Counted from the first letter of the stretch, positions 27,901 to 36,883 are shown. The stretch: 64,000 nt of DNA from Micrococcaceae bacterium Sec5.8 (GCA_039636775.1 CP143429.1:1054001-1118000); one strand, 5' to 3'. Program-made: numbers and translations. Notes: a model not told the origin generated them from the letters alone.

Positions 27901-28331
27901 ATAAGCCGGCCACCGGCGGTGGAGTCTACCTGGCCGCTGTGGGACGTTCGGTTGCCAACCAGGGCGAGTACCGTGCCAAGGTCCGGTTCACCTCGGCGGG
28001 GAAGATGACCTTCGCCATTGTCAGGACCACCGCGGCCGGTGCCGAGACATACCTGACGCCGGAAACCGTCATCGCAGGGCTGACCGGAACCAACAGCCAG
28101 CAGCTCGGGGTCCGTGTCCAGGTCACGGGTCAGGGGACCACCGCCATCAAGGCAAAACTGTGGGCAACCAGCGGTGCGGAACCGGGTGCATGGCAGCTTG
28201 AGGCCACCGACACCACGGCCGCACTGCAAGCGCCCGGCTACACGGGTGTGCGGGCACAGCTATCAGGTTCAGCATCAAACCCTCCCGTTACGGCCCGGGT
28301 GTCCGATTTCTCCCTGACGACTCCGCGTTGA
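24987..28331 (+). CDS. Large secreted protein: beta-propeller, LamG-like and two PKD domains
   Basis: A 1114-residue exported protein. A signal peptide covers about residues 1-30 (LLLLLGGLVSPAFARE). Next come repeats with KVFIGGEFT, RVYVGGDFT and KVYVGGAFD, typical of delta-60/beta-propeller repeats (about 35-400); a fibronectin-III-like region (about 400-500); a LamG/concanavalin-like domain (about 510-720); two PKD domains (about 725-815 and 815-900, each with WDFGDG); and a C-terminal beta-sandwich. Each PKD domain has a Cys pair (CTGLSC, CDALSC). There is no sortase motif or membrane anchor. In a polysaccharide locus it may bind, organise or modify the polymer. No catalytic motif was recognised. 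Confidence 0.85.
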   Translation: MYTRHILRPAGVVAALLLLLGGLVSPAFARETALSATSSPMWQTNNTVRALAYAKGKVFIGGEFTAVRPPGAAAGTQETSRTYLAVVDAASGNLLSFAPQPNGKVWSLAASEDQSRVYVGGDFTQIAGQSRQRIAAIDTNTLTLVSNFRPNVSYRVATIAAQGTKVFFGGSFGAVSGAVRNRLAAVQASDGALLPWNPNANFDVKVVRPAPDGSKVYVGGAFDTLGGLPSWAVGLVDSAEGALLPFPAATAVPPKSAGCVSIVRDIITDQNTVYFANSGDGGGCFDGTWAADLTSGALKWKNNCLGATEAIALVGGWLYKGSHAHDCSSEGDFPQVGNRYLLVQRPDNGKLAGWYPQTNAAGVTKVGPFAMATDGKQLWVGGDFTTVNGAVQQGVTRFQADPETAPTRPLTPSASSTRPGQVKVTFKATTDKDDENLTYNLYRAGSTQPILTQVIRSRFWDIPTLTFIDKNLTPGTQAAYRIEASDGTVAVQSYWTPYVTVASQSASYQDTVKGDGAGSFWRFEETSGTTAADSAGSNTGTYRTMNLGGPGILASTTSVDLTDSNSSMASSVSQTGPQTFSLESWIKTTTTSGGRIVGFGNSQADQSGSYDRHIFMQNDGRVVFGVWTGSATTVTSGSALNDGKWHHVVATMVPGRSELFVDGVSQGTNTPAAAQGYAGYWRVGADNLNGWPNQPASRAMVGSVDEVAVYPIQLTSSDVQWHYNLGSANQAPVASFSQACTGLSCGFDASASSDPDGTVSEMAWDFGDGQTDVGTTPSHAYATAGTFQVRLTVTDNLGSSSSVTQPVTVTAPNEAPVAALTASCDALSCAFDASTSSDPDGSVTSWQWDFGDGATGTGKTVTHAYTTAGSYDVKLTVTDDKGATAEATRGVTPEAAPAGSVLAKDTFARVIAQGLGTADTGGAWTVLGSASRYSVSGGVGKWIMLGPGNAPGAYLKNVTATDTDLSFKVSLDKPATGGGVYLAAVGRSVANQGEYRAKVRFTSAGKMTFAIVRTTAAGAETYLTPETVIAGLTGTNSQQLGVRVQVTGQGTTAIKAKLWATSGAEPGAWQLEATDTTAALQAPGYTGVRAQLSGSASNPPVTARVSDFSLTTPR

Positions 28332-28595
28332 GAAAGGACCGGACCGTGCAAGCTTCCATTGATGCCCGCGGAGCCGGCGCCCACGGTTGGCGTCCGGTGC
28401 CGATTAATGCGGACGCACGCGGTCCGGTGACGGGTGCGGGGCTCGGCGGCGGGCCGGTAATTTTCCCGGCCAGCCGCCGACCCGGCGGGTATTTGGCCCG
28501 AACCAGGGGTCGTTATGAGGCCCTTGGGCGAGCGACGACGACGTGCGGGCGCCCCGGTACCCCCGAACGCACGCCCTACAGAGGGGCAGAACGCC

Positions 28596-30077
28596 TTGTT
28601 CCCTAGCAAACTATCTCAGAACGTGCCCCCGAGCCGGGCCCTGTCACGGCGCCAGCTGCTGACGGCCCTGGGAACCGGGGCGCTGCTCACTGCCTGTGGC
28701 GGAGCTGAAGTGCCGAACAGCGAAGGGGCCCGCGCCGGCGGGTCACCGCCGGCAGCGCGGGTGCACACACTCACGGACCTCATGTCCACAACGCCGTTTT
28801 ACATCGCCCACCGCGGGTCGGGTGACAATTGGACCGAACACACAGCCGAGGCCTATTCACACGCCCTTCAATCCGGTGCGAAGGCAATTGAGGTCTCCGT
28901 CTCCGCCACGAGTGACGGAGTCCTCGTCTGCCATCACGACCTCAGTACCGAACGGATGACGGGCCGGAACCTGCTGATCAGCGAGGTGACTTTTGAGGAA
29001 CTCGGGACCTTGCGCAATGACTCGCGGTCCTGGATCGGGCCGAAGGCACCGCTCGCGACCATTCCACGACTCAAGGATGTGCTGGATGCGCACGCAGCCA
29101 CCAGCGTCATTTTCCTTGAGGACAAGCAAGGTACGAATACCACGGCCCTCTTGGATCTTATGGACAGCTATCCAAATTCCAGAGAGCACTTTGTGTGGAA
29201 GCAGACCGCGGCCGCCAAACACCTTGCGGAGGCCAAAGCGCGGGGATATAAGGCGTGGGGCTACTTTGTTGACAACGTCCAGATCCGGTTTGCGGACTTC
29301 GCGGCGGGCTTTGATTTTCTGGGCATTTATCACGGCGCCTCCGACGAGGAGATTAAGGCCCTCGTTGCCTACGGTAAGCCGGTGATCTGCTGGGAGATCC
29401 ATACCCGGTGGATGCGCGAACGGGTGAGGGCACTGGGCGTCGCGGGGCTTATGTGTTCGAACTTTCCCTACGCCGCCGGCAACAACCCAATCAACACGCG
29501 GGACGATTTCGCATCCGGTGTTCGGGCCGCCGGAGATTTGCCCTGGATCCTGGCGCCGAGCTACCAGCCCACGCTGCAGCCGGAGTTTTCCTCCGTCAGC
29601 CTGAACAATGAGGCCAGCTCCAGCTACACGCTCGGATCCATGTGCCCCGTAACAAAGGACACCTACTCGCTTTCTTTTGACATGAGGTGGCCGATGGCTG
29701 TTCCGGACAAGAGCGGCTCCGCCGGAATCGCGTTCGGCCAGGCCGATGATCAGCCGTACCGCCCCACCGTGCCAGCCACGGTGGCCGGCTACCACGTCAG
29801 CATTGATAAGGCGGGCACCCTGCGGCTCTTCGCCCGGGAAGCTGGATCGCTGGACGGGGAGCTGCTGGGCGAGGCTCGATCGGATGCGCCCGAGGCAGGT
29901 GTGTGGATGCGGTTCCGGGTGGATGTCAGCCCTCGGGAGATCACCTTTGCCCGGCTCGACGGGAAGGAGACCCGCGCAGTAGCGCGCACTGCGTCCTACC
30001 GGGGCGGTTACTTCGGGCTCACCAAGAACTATCAAGGAAAGCAGCCGGTAGAGTTCCGGCAGGTTGAGGTCGGCTGA
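28596..30077 (+). CDS. Tat-exported lipoprotein related to glycerophosphodiester phosphodiesterases
   Basis: A GDPD-fold protein with a C-terminal concanavalin-like beta domain. The N-terminus has a twin-arginine signal (SRRQLLTALGTGALLTAC; Arg18-Arg19) ending in a lipobox with Cys34, so it should be a folded, lipid-anchored outer-surface protein. The GDPD segment reads HRGSGDNWTEHT (72-83), then EVS (99-101) and HHD (113-115). The second acidic metal ligand, Asp in the usual E-x-D, is Ser101 here. About 180 C-terminal residues form a beta-rich domain. The start is a TTG at 28596 behind GAGGGG; ATG 28515 and GTG 28623 are alternatives. It could cleave glycerophosphodiesters, but the altered metal site makes that uncertain. 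Confidence 0.8.
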   Translation: MFPSKLSQNVPPSRALSRRQLLTALGTGALLTACGGAEVPNSEGARAGGSPPAARVHTLTDLMSTTPFYIAHRGSGDNWTEHTAEAYSHALQSGAKAIEVSVSATSDGVLVCHHDLSTERMTGRNLLISEVTFEELGTLRNDSRSWIGPKAPLATIPRLKDVLDAHAATSVIFLEDKQGTNTTALLDLMDSYPNSREHFVWKQTAAAKHLAEAKARGYKAWGYFVDNVQIRFADFAAGFDFLGIYHGASDEEIKALVAYGKPVICWEIHTRWMRERVRALGVAGLMCSNFPYAAGNNPINTRDDFASGVRAAGDLPWILAPSYQPTLQPEFSSVSLNNEASSSYTLGSMCPVTKDTYSLSFDMRWPMAVPDKSGSAGIAFGQADDQPYRPTVPATVAGYHVSIDKAGTLRLFAREAGSLDGELLGEARSDAPEAGVWMRFRVDVSPREITFARLDGKETRAVARTASYRGGYFGLTKNYQGKQPVEFRQVEVG

Positions 30078-30122
30078 AGGGAGCTTCCCGCCCCGGACAT
30101 GTCAGGGGCGAGGAGCTCCCTT
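30077..30122. terminator. Bidirectional hairpin between convergent genes
   Basis: A 9-bp inverted repeat (30077-30085 and 30114-30122) with an inner CCCC/GGGG pairing. It lies at the meeting point of the plus-strand lipoprotein gene and the minus-strand glycosyltransferase gene and overlaps the latter's last codons. Confidence 0.6.
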
Positions 30123-31289
30123 GTGCGCAACGACATCGCCGTAGATGGCTTCAAGGGCGTCCAAGTTGGCCGTCGGAGTGAAGTGGGAGAGGTAGTCCAC
30201 TCGGGCTGCCGCCCCGAGCCGCACGGAGACTGCAGGGTCACTGATCTCTTGCAGCACCCGACGCAAGGACAGCGGATCCCCGGGCTGGAAGGTGAAGCCG
30301 TTCTGGCCATTGCGGACCAGTTCCGGAAACACTCCCTGATTCGGCACCACCGCGGGAACGCCATGGGCAAACGCTTCCACTACGCTCAGTCCGAAAGTCT
30401 CAAACGCTTTCGACGAATTGACAAGATAGCGGGCATTCAACAGTAATTCCAGGGCCGCGGGGCGGTCCAGCGAACCGAGAAAACGGACGGAGTTGCCGTG
30501 CCGGGCTGCTTGCTCTTCCAGTTTTTGGCGCAGCGGGCCGTCACCGGCAATCATCAAGGTCCCAAGCGAGGGGTCCCAGGCCTCGATGAGGGTTGCGACG
30601 CCTTTCTCCACGGAGAGCCGTCCGAGGTAGAGCCCATAGGTTCCTTCTCCCTCCCGGACTCGGGAAGGGGTCGGAATGAAATGGGGCTTTATGGTGATTT
30701 GTTCGGCCGGTAAACCAGCCTCCGTCATGATCCCTTGGGCAAATTTGCTCATCACGATGAAGCGCTTGACGCCCCGCTGCCAGGTTCCCAGGGCGCGGTG
30801 CGCTCCAATCGATAAAGCCAGCGGAGCGGTGGCGACGCGACTATTGCGGTAACACGCATGTGTGAGCGCCGGCAGCGGTGAGCCGTGGAGGCACTCGAAA
30901 CAGGGACCGCCGTCGCGCAACAGCGTTCCGGCAGCGCACACAAGGCGGTAGTTGTGGAGGGTCGCAACGACTGGAACATGAGATTGGCGGGCGGCGGCCA
31001 AAATAGACGGACTGATCAGCGGAAAAGAATTATGCAGATGGATAACGTCGAAATCTTGCCGCCGCAGTTCATTCATCATCGCTAATTGATCCTGCAGTGA
31101 CCACGTGACCCGCAGCGGCAGCTCTGCTTTACGGGCGACCGACATGCCGGAAATGTCGTCACTGCGGCGGATATATTCGGCCACCTCATGCCCGGCATCC
31201 TTAAGCAGTTTGCGCTCCTGCTCCACTACCATGTCCTCTCCGCTAGGATGATCCGAACGGTAGCGGTTGTGGACCAATAAGATGCGCAA
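30102..31289 (-). CDS. GT4-family glycosyltransferase
   Basis: A 395-residue GT-B glycosyltransferase of the retaining GT4 group. The N-terminal domain starts MRILLVHNRYR and includes IHLHNSFPLISP and VVATLHNYR. The C-terminal nucleotide-sugar domain has LYLGRLSVEKGV and the E-x7-E region FGLSVVEAFAHGVPAVV. No membrane helix was seen. It is expected to add a sugar to the lipid-linked repeat unit on the cytosolic face. It is the only gene in the core of the locus on the minus strand and is divergent from the beta-helix lipoprotein gene, so it has its own promoter, probably in 31290-31369. Donor and acceptor are unknown. Confidence 0.9.
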   Translation of the reverse strand: MRILLVHNRYRSDHPSGEDMVVEQERKLLKDAGHEVAEYIRRSDDISGMSVARKAELPLRVTWSLQDQLAMMNELRRQDFDVIHLHNSFPLISPSILAAARQSHVPVVATLHNYRLVCAAGTLLRDGGPCFECLHGSPLPALTHACYRNSRVATAPLALSIGAHRALGTWQRGVKRFIVMSKFAQGIMTEAGLPAEQITIKPHFIPTPSRVREGEGTYGLYLGRLSVEKGVATLIEAWDPSLGTLMIAGDGPLRQKLEEQAARHGNSVRFLGSLDRPAALELLLNARYLVNSSKAFETFGLSVVEAFAHGVPAVVPNQGVFPELVRNGQNGFTFQPGDPLSLRRVLQEISDPAVSVRLGAAARVDYLSHFTPTANLDALEAIYGDVVAHKGAPRP

Positions 31290-31369
31290 ATGGTTCCGTT
31301 CGTTAGGCGGGCTGAATTAGCTCGCATGCTACCGGATCCGATCGGTTCTTGCTAGAGAAGGATGTCGAC

Positions 31370-32911
31370 GTGATCCGTGGTGAATTCGGATATCCGATTG
31401 CCTTGCTGCTCGCCGTTTCATTGGTGCTGAGCGGCTGCAGCGGGGCCGTTTCGACGAGTCCGCCGGAAGTCCCGGCAACAACCACTCCGGTGGCGACCGA
31501 TGCAGGACCACGGGCCACCGAAACCAGCAGTGCTCCGGCAGCACCCTGCACCGTTACGGTGGAACCCGGAGCAGACCTGGATGCTGCGGTGAATGATCAA
31601 CCGGAGGGGGCTGTCATTTGCCTGGCTTCTGGGCTCTTTAGAGTGGCCCGGACCGTGAGGCCCAAAGCTTCACAAACTCTCCGAGGCAGTGAGAATACGG
31701 TGCTGAGCGGAGACATCCCGGTAGAGCGCTGGAAACCGGACGGGGCGATGTGGTCCGCCCGAGGCTATCTCCCTCCAGATTATGAGAAGACCGGGCAGTG
31801 TGAGGACACTGAAGCCAATCCGTGCCAGGTCGCCGAGGACCTCTTTGTGGATGGAAAACCGGTACGGCGCGTCATGAAGAAAAACGCCGTCGACGCCACG
31901 ACCTTTTATGCGGACTACGCTGCCGATGTCATTTACCTCGGCCAAAATCCGGCGGGCCGGGCTGCGACGCTGGCCCGCACCAGAACGGCAGTGACCTCCA
32001 GTGCGCCAGGAGTGGTCATTGAGCACCTGACCATTCGGGGATTTGCCAATCTGCCCCAGCAGGGTGCGTTAGTGATCGGGGGCAAGGACTGGACCGTCCG
32101 CGATTCCACCATCACGTCAAATCACGGGGTCGGGGTCATGATCGCACAGGCGGACAATGCGCGTGTCACGGGCAACGATATTAGGGAAAACGGGCAGCTG
32201 GGTTTAGGTCAATACCGCTCTCAGAATGGCCGCATTGACAACAACAGGATTACTAACAACAACACTGCAGAATTTTGGCGTGCCGACTGGGAAGCGGGAG
32301 GTATTAAGGTCACCAGATCGTCCTCAACCATCAGCAACAATGACGTTTCGGACAACCTTGGCGTTGGCATCTGGATTGACCTTGCAGGTGACCGCGTGGC
32401 CATTACTGACAACACGATAGGGGGAAATGCGGCTTGTGGCGTCCGTTACGAGATCAGCCGCAACGGGCGCATTGCCGGCAACACCGTCACCGGCAACGGA
32501 CTCGCCCTCAAGCGTGGCGCTGGAACCGGCCTGCTGACCGGGGCGGGCATCACCGTGAACACCAGCAGCGCTGTGACCATTGAGCACAATGACGTCGCAG
32601 GCAATCTCAACGGAATCGGGATCCAAGCCCGCCCGAGGGGTGACGGTCCGTGGGGCGAATACGTGCTCGAAAATGTGATGGTCGCGGATAATCTCGTTGA
32701 CCTGCGGGGCCCGGACACCGCGACTACCGGCTATGTTGAGTCCGGTTCGCCAACGCTTCCACCGGGCCCCGGCAGCGTCAGATTTCAGAACAATCGATAC
32801 GTCCTTCCGGATCCCGCAGCACCCAGATTCAAATTCAAGGGTGATTCCCTGAATTTTGCGGGTTGGCAGGGGGCCGGCAATGACACCGTGGGGGCAGTCA
32901 CCCCGGCCTGA
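31370..32911 (+). CDS. Secreted right-handed beta-helix lipoprotein
   Basis: A 513-residue exported protein with a lipoprotein signal (lipobox LSGC near residue 22) and a Ser/Thr/Pro-rich linker. The main domain is a right-handed parallel beta-helix with repeated N-x-I/V turns such as RVTGNDIRENG and RIDNNRITNNN (about 210-430). Proteins of this fold include polysaccharide lyases, epimerases and glycan-binding proteins. The GTG at 31370 is chosen for AGAAGGA upstream; a TTG at 31349 adds seven residues. It is clearly paralogous to the next gene: both share a GQC...NPCQ segment and ADWEAGG. No catalytic residues could be assigned. Confidence 0.85.
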   Translation: MIRGEFGYPIALLLAVSLVLSGCSGAVSTSPPEVPATTTPVATDAGPRATETSSAPAAPCTVTVEPGADLDAAVNDQPEGAVICLASGLFRVARTVRPKASQTLRGSENTVLSGDIPVERWKPDGAMWSARGYLPPDYEKTGQCEDTEANPCQVAEDLFVDGKPVRRVMKKNAVDATTFYADYAADVIYLGQNPAGRAATLARTRTAVTSSAPGVVIEHLTIRGFANLPQQGALVIGGKDWTVRDSTITSNHGVGVMIAQADNARVTGNDIRENGQLGLGQYRSQNGRIDNNRITNNNTAEFWRADWEAGGIKVTRSSSTISNNDVSDNLGVGIWIDLAGDRVAITDNTIGGNAACGVRYEISRNGRIAGNTVTGNGLALKRGAGTGLLTGAGITVNTSSAVTIEHNDVAGNLNGIGIQARPRGDGPWGEYVLENVMVADNLVDLRGPDTATTGYVESGSPTLPPGPGSVRFQNNRYVLPDPAAPRFKFKGDSLNFAGWQGAGNDTVGAVTPA

Positions 32912-33106
32912 GGAAACACACCTCACCGCGACGCCGCCTTACAGTAGTCAGAGGGTGATGTCAACGACCGATGGGTGCTGTTGTGCAACGAGTTTGCGCT
33001 AGAGTGTGCAACCGTAATGCCGTTCGTGTGCTCGGGGCGCGGTTTTCGCTGGGGGAGTCGCGCCCGAGCCCGAAGTTCGGACTCGCCAACAGGAAGAAAA
33101 CTTCTT

Positions 33107-34669
33107 ATGAAGGTCCCCCCTCCGATGTTCATTTTCAACCACAAATCTCCTCGTCCCCGACCCAGTCTCCGCGCTCTTGCCGTGGCATCGGTTGCGGCTG
33201 TGTTCAGCCTCGGATTTATTGCCCCGTCCACCGCAGCCACCCCCGTCGTGGATGCCACCGTCGCCGCCGGCGCCTCGATTCAAGCGGTCATTAACGGCGC
33301 ACCGGAAGGTGCCCGCATCGGGCTGTCGGCTGGCACATACCGGCTTAGCAGCCCCATCAGTCCCAAACGAGGTCAGAAACTGCTCGCACTGGGCGGCGCA
33401 GGGACCGCTGTCATCAAGGGCTCGAATGTTGTGACCGGATGGCTTAAAGATGGCTCAAATGCCCGCTGGTACAAGAACGGGCTGCTGCCCGCAGCCTACG
33501 CGGACCCGGGCCAGTGCGAAGTGAACAGCGGCGCGGCTGCCAATCCGTGCCAGAAGCGGGAGCAGGTGTACCGGAACGGTGTTGCGCTGACCCGTGCGAT
33601 GCAACTCTCCGATCTCCGCGCGAACGGCTTCTACCAGGACTACCAGAGCAACCGCACGTGGCTGGGCAGCGATCCCGCCAATACGACCACCGAGATTGCC
33701 CGGACACCTCACGCCATCAACTCCGGGGCCTACGGGGTCACCCTGAGTGGCCTGACATTCACCAACTTTGCCACCCCGTCCCAAAAAGGTGCCGTCATGG
33801 CTGGCGGCGCCAACTGGGTCATCGAGGGCTGCGTCTTCAAGCGTAACCACGGTATTGGGCTGCAACTTTCCAACGCGGACAGGGCTGTCGTCCGGAACAA
33901 CACCATGATTGAAAATGGCCAGCTTGGTATGGCACATTACTCCTCCGACAACACCGTGGTGGAAAACAATGAAATTGCCCGGAACAATACCGGCGGTTAC
34001 TGGGGGGCCGACTGGGAAGCTGGAGGATTCAAGAGCACCTACTCCAACGGTGTGATGCTTCGCGGCAACAACGTCCACGATAATCGGGGCACAGGTGTTT
34101 GGTTTGATATCAGCAATATCAATGTCAACATTCTCGGGAATTCCATCAACACGAATTACGCAGATGGAATCCGTTATGAGATCAGCTACAAGGCGCTCAT
34201 CAGCGACAACAGGCTGACTGGCAACGGATACGGGTTGGCGACCGGCGGAGGACGCGGAATGGACTACTCGCTGTACGCCGTAGCCGCCATCAATGTCAAC
34301 TCCTCACCTGATGTGGAGATCAGGCAGAACGTCCTCGGAAAAAACCAGAACGGCATCACCGCCCAGATGCGAAGCCGGGGCAGCGGTACCTATGGCGCCT
34401 ACGACCTGCACAACCTCTACGTCCACCACAACGACGTTACCCTCGCCACGGGAAGCCGGACAGGCGAAGGCGTTCAGGGATTGGGCACCTTGTCTCCGGT
34501 TTCGCCGACAACGTACTACACCGCGAAGAACAACCGCTTCGACTACAACACGTACCGGATGGACGCCACGAGCGCCAAGCGCTTCTCGTGGAACAAGTCC
34601 TACATCACGTTCGCCTCCCTTCAGGCCGCCGGTCAGGAGCGCAACGGACGGGTAGTTCCAGCCACGTAA
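33107..34669 (+). CDS. Secreted right-handed beta-helix protein
   Basis: Paralogue of the preceding lipoprotein, 520 residues, with a cleavable signal peptide (about residues 1-45, ending near STAAT) and no lipobox, so it should be released or wall-associated. It shares with its neighbour the N-terminal block around PGQCEVNSGAAANPCQ, the central ENGQLGMAHY and ADWEAGG segments, and the repeat pattern NNTMIENG, NNEIARNN and GNNVHDNRG of a parallel beta-helix. The ATG at 33107 follows AGGAAG; the 44-residue extension from 32975 has no support. Possible roles are polymer cleavage, epimerisation or binding. Confidence 0.85.
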   Translation: MKVPPPMFIFNHKSPRPRPSLRALAVASVAAVFSLGFIAPSTAATPVVDATVAAGASIQAVINGAPEGARIGLSAGTYRLSSPISPKRGQKLLALGGAGTAVIKGSNVVTGWLKDGSNARWYKNGLLPAAYADPGQCEVNSGAAANPCQKREQVYRNGVALTRAMQLSDLRANGFYQDYQSNRTWLGSDPANTTTEIARTPHAINSGAYGVTLSGLTFTNFATPSQKGAVMAGGANWVIEGCVFKRNHGIGLQLSNADRAVVRNNTMIENGQLGMAHYSSDNTVVENNEIARNNTGGYWGADWEAGGFKSTYSNGVMLRGNNVHDNRGTGVWFDISNINVNILGNSINTNYADGIRYEISYKALISDNRLTGNGYGLATGGGRGMDYSLYAVAAINVNSSPDVEIRQNVLGKNQNGITAQMRSRGSGTYGAYDLHNLYVHHNDVTLATGSRTGEGVQGLGTLSPVSPTTYYTAKNNRFDYNTYRMDATSAKRFSWNKSYITFASLQAAGQERNGRVVPAT

Positions 34670-34683
34670 CTCCGCTGCTGGCC

Positions 34684-34717
34684 TCTGCGGCGGGAGCGCG
34701 ATCGCACCCGCCGCAGA
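34684..34717 (+). terminator. Hairpin terminator after the second beta-helix gene
   Basis: A perfect 11-bp inverted repeat (34684-34694 and 34707-34717, 12-nt loop) beginning 14 bases after the stop. It suggests that gmd-fcl have their own promoter in 34718-34884. Confidence 0.75.
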
Positions 34718-34884
34718 AGCCGGTGTGGGGTGGGCAATCCTTCATATCTTGCCTCGTGAATGCCGAGAAACGCTCGCATGTGTGATCTGCGTCATCTATC
34801 ATGACAGCACAGATCGTGTGGAGCCCTTATGACCGGGGTCCGGACATTTGCCGTTCATCATCGTTCGAGACTTCGGGGGACCAT

Positions 34885-35919
34885 GTGGCTAAACGCGCGC
34901 TTATTACCGGTATTACGGGCCAGGACGGTTCGTACCTGGCCGAACTCCTCCTCATGAAGGGCTACGAGGTCCACGGCCTTATTCGGAGGGCGTCCACCTT
35001 TAACACAGTACGGATAGAGCACCTGTATGTTGATCCACACGAGCCGGATGCGAGGCTCTTCCTCCACTACGGGGATCTGAGTGACGGAGCCCGGCTCGTC
35101 ACGCTGATCGCGAAAATTAAACCCGACGAGGTATACAACCTGGCAGCCCAATCGCACGTCCGGGTCTCTTTTGACGAACCGGAACACACGGCCGACACCA
35201 CCGGCGTCGGCTCCGTGCGCATGCTCGAAGCTGTGCGCCTGGCGGGAATTGAAACCCGCTATTACCAGGCATCCTCGTCGGAGATGTTCGGCGCTACGCC
35301 GCCGCCACAAAGCGAGGACACACCGTTCTACCCGCGCTCCCCCTACGGAGCTGCAAAGGTTTACAGCTACTGGATGACCAAGAATTATCGGGAAGCCTAC
35401 GGCATGTACGCTGTCAACGGCGTGCTGTTTAACCACGAGTCACCCCGACGCGGTGAAACCTTCGTTACGCGCAAAATTACCAGGGCCGTGGCAGCCATCA
35501 GCGCCGGGCTTCAAGACACCCTGTACATGGGCAATCTCGACGCGGTCCGGGACTGGGGATACGCAGCCGAATATGTCGAAGGCATGTGGAGAATGCTGCA
35601 GGCCGAGGAACCTGACGACTTCGTCCTCGCGACGGGTGCCGCCTACACGGTTCGTGACTTCCTGGAGATTTCCTTTACCCACGCCGGCCTCAACTGGGAA
35701 GACCACGTCGAGTTCGACGAGCGCTATCTCCGTCCTACGGAAGTGGACGCGCTCGTGGGCGATGCGTCCAAGGCACGGGAGAAGCTCGGGTGGAAGGCCA
35801 CGGTGGAGACTCCTGAGCTGGCCCGCCTGATGGTGGATGCCGACATGGAGGCTTTGAAGCATCCCGGTGGTTGGATCGACACGGTGGACCTGGGCAGCTG
35901 GGGCAGCAGGGATGCCTGA
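34885..35919 (+). CDS. gmd: GDP-mannose 4,6-dehydratase
   Basis: Converts GDP-D-mannose to GDP-4-keto-6-deoxymannose, the first step to GDP-L-fucose and related deoxysugars. The 344-residue protein has the NADP-binding [14 protein letters not shown] near the N-terminus, the catalytic Ser/Glu in SSSEMFG, the YxxxK pair in [12 protein letters not shown], and [16 protein letters not shown]. The GTG at 34885 is chosen because GGGGGA precedes it and homologues start at this point; the upstream ATG at 34801 adds 28 unconserved residues. The stop overlaps the start of fcl by 8 nt. Confidence 0.96.
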   Translation: MAKRALITGITGQDGSYLAELLLMKGYEVHGLIRRASTFNTVRIEHLYVDPHEPDARLFLHYGDLSDGARLVTLIAKIKPDEVYNLAAQSHVRVSFDEPEHTADTTGVGSVRMLEAVRLAGIETRYYQASSSEMFGATPPPQSEDTPFYPRSPYGAAKVYSYWMTKNYREAYGMYAVNGVLFNHESPRRGETFVTRKITRAVAAISAGLQDTLYMGNLDAVRDWGYAAEYVEGMWRMLQAEEPDDFVLATGAAYTVRDFLEISFTHAGLNWEDHVEFDERYLRPTEVDALVGDASKAREKLGWKATVETPELARLMVDADMEALKHPGGWIDTVDLGSWGSRDA

Positions 35920-36883
35920 GGCCCCCTCTTTCATCCCCGGCCCCCTTGACCGCGGTGCATCCTTCTACATCGCAGGCCATCGCGGACTGGCCGGATCAGC
36001 GCTGTGGCGCACACTGACAAGGAGAGGGTTCACGAACCTGGTTGGCCGCACGTCCCATGAACTGGACTTGAAAGACCGAAACGCCACGTTCGAGTTCTTT
36101 CGTCAAGCGAAGCCGCGGTACGTCGTCCTGGCGGCCGCCAAGGTCGGCGGGATTATGGCCAACAACGCCTATCCCGCAGATTTTCTCAGTGAGAACCTCC
36201 AGATCCAGGTCAACGTGCTCGATGCGGCCCAGCAGGCAGGAGTTGAACGGCTCCTGTTCCTCGGGTCGTCCTGTATCTACCCCAAGATGGCAGCTCAGCC
36301 GATCAAGGAGGAATACCTCCTCACGGGGCATCTGGAACCGACCAACGACGCCTATGCCATTGCGAAAATTGCCGGTATTCTCCACGTCCAAGCGGTCCGG
36401 CGACAGCATCAAAGGGCCTGGATCTCGGCCATGCCGACCAACTTGTACGGCCCGGGAGACAATTTCTCGCCCCAAGGCTCGCATGTGCTCCCGGCGCTGA
36501 TCCGCCGCTACACGGAGGCCGTGGCCGCCGGCGTGGATTCGGTGACAAACTGGGGCACCGGTTCGCCGCGCCGAGAGTTCTTGCATGTCGATGACATGGC
36601 TGAGGCCTGTCTGCACTTGATGGAACATTACGACGGCCCCGAGCACGTCAATGTAGGCACAGGGACCGATGTCAGTATCGCCGAAGTTGCCAGCCTGGTG
36701 GCGGATGCAGTCGGTTTTGCCGGATCGACCGACTGGGACGCGTCCAAACCGGACGGGACACCGCAGAAGCTGCTCGACGTCTCCAAACTTGCGGACGCGG
36801 GCTGGAAGTACCGTATTCCCTTAGAGAAGGGCATCGCGGAGACCGTGGAGTGGTACCGGCTGCAGGAGTCGGTCCGGCAATAG
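35912..36883 (+). CDS. fcl: GDP-L-fucose synthase
   Basis: Epimerase-reductase that turns the Gmd product into GDP-L-fucose with NADPH. The 323-residue protein shows the dinucleotide-binding [10 protein letters not shown], the catalytic region GSSCIYPK, the YAIAKIAG tyrosine-lysine pair and [12 protein letters not shown]. The ATG at 35912 lies inside the end of gmd. Together with gmd it indicates L-fucose (or a related 6-deoxy sugar) in the polymer. No GDP-mannose-making gene is in the locus, so the precursor must come from elsewhere. Confidence 0.95.
   Translation: MPEAPSFIPGPLDRGASFYIAGHRGLAGSALWRTLTRRGFTNLVGRTSHELDLKDRNATFEFFRQAKPRYVVLAAAKVGGIMANNAYPADFLSENLQIQVNVLDAAQQAGVERLLFLGSSCIYPKMAAQPIKEEYLLTGHLEPTNDAYAIAKIAGILHVQAVRRQHQRAWISAMPTNLYGPGDNFSPQGSHVLPALIRRYTEAVAAGVDSVTNWGTGSPRREFLHVDDMAEACLHLMEHYDGPEHVNVGTGTDVSIAEVASLVADAVGFAGSTDWDASKPDGTPQKLLDVSKLADAGWKYRIPLEKGIAETVEWYRLQESVRQ

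Noticed and set aside
28328..28606. A 92-residue plus-strand frame between the PKD protein and the GDPD-like lipoprotein
   Set aside because: It has Arg/Gly/Pro-rich composition with no motif and overlaps the lipoprotein start; it is more likely a leader region.
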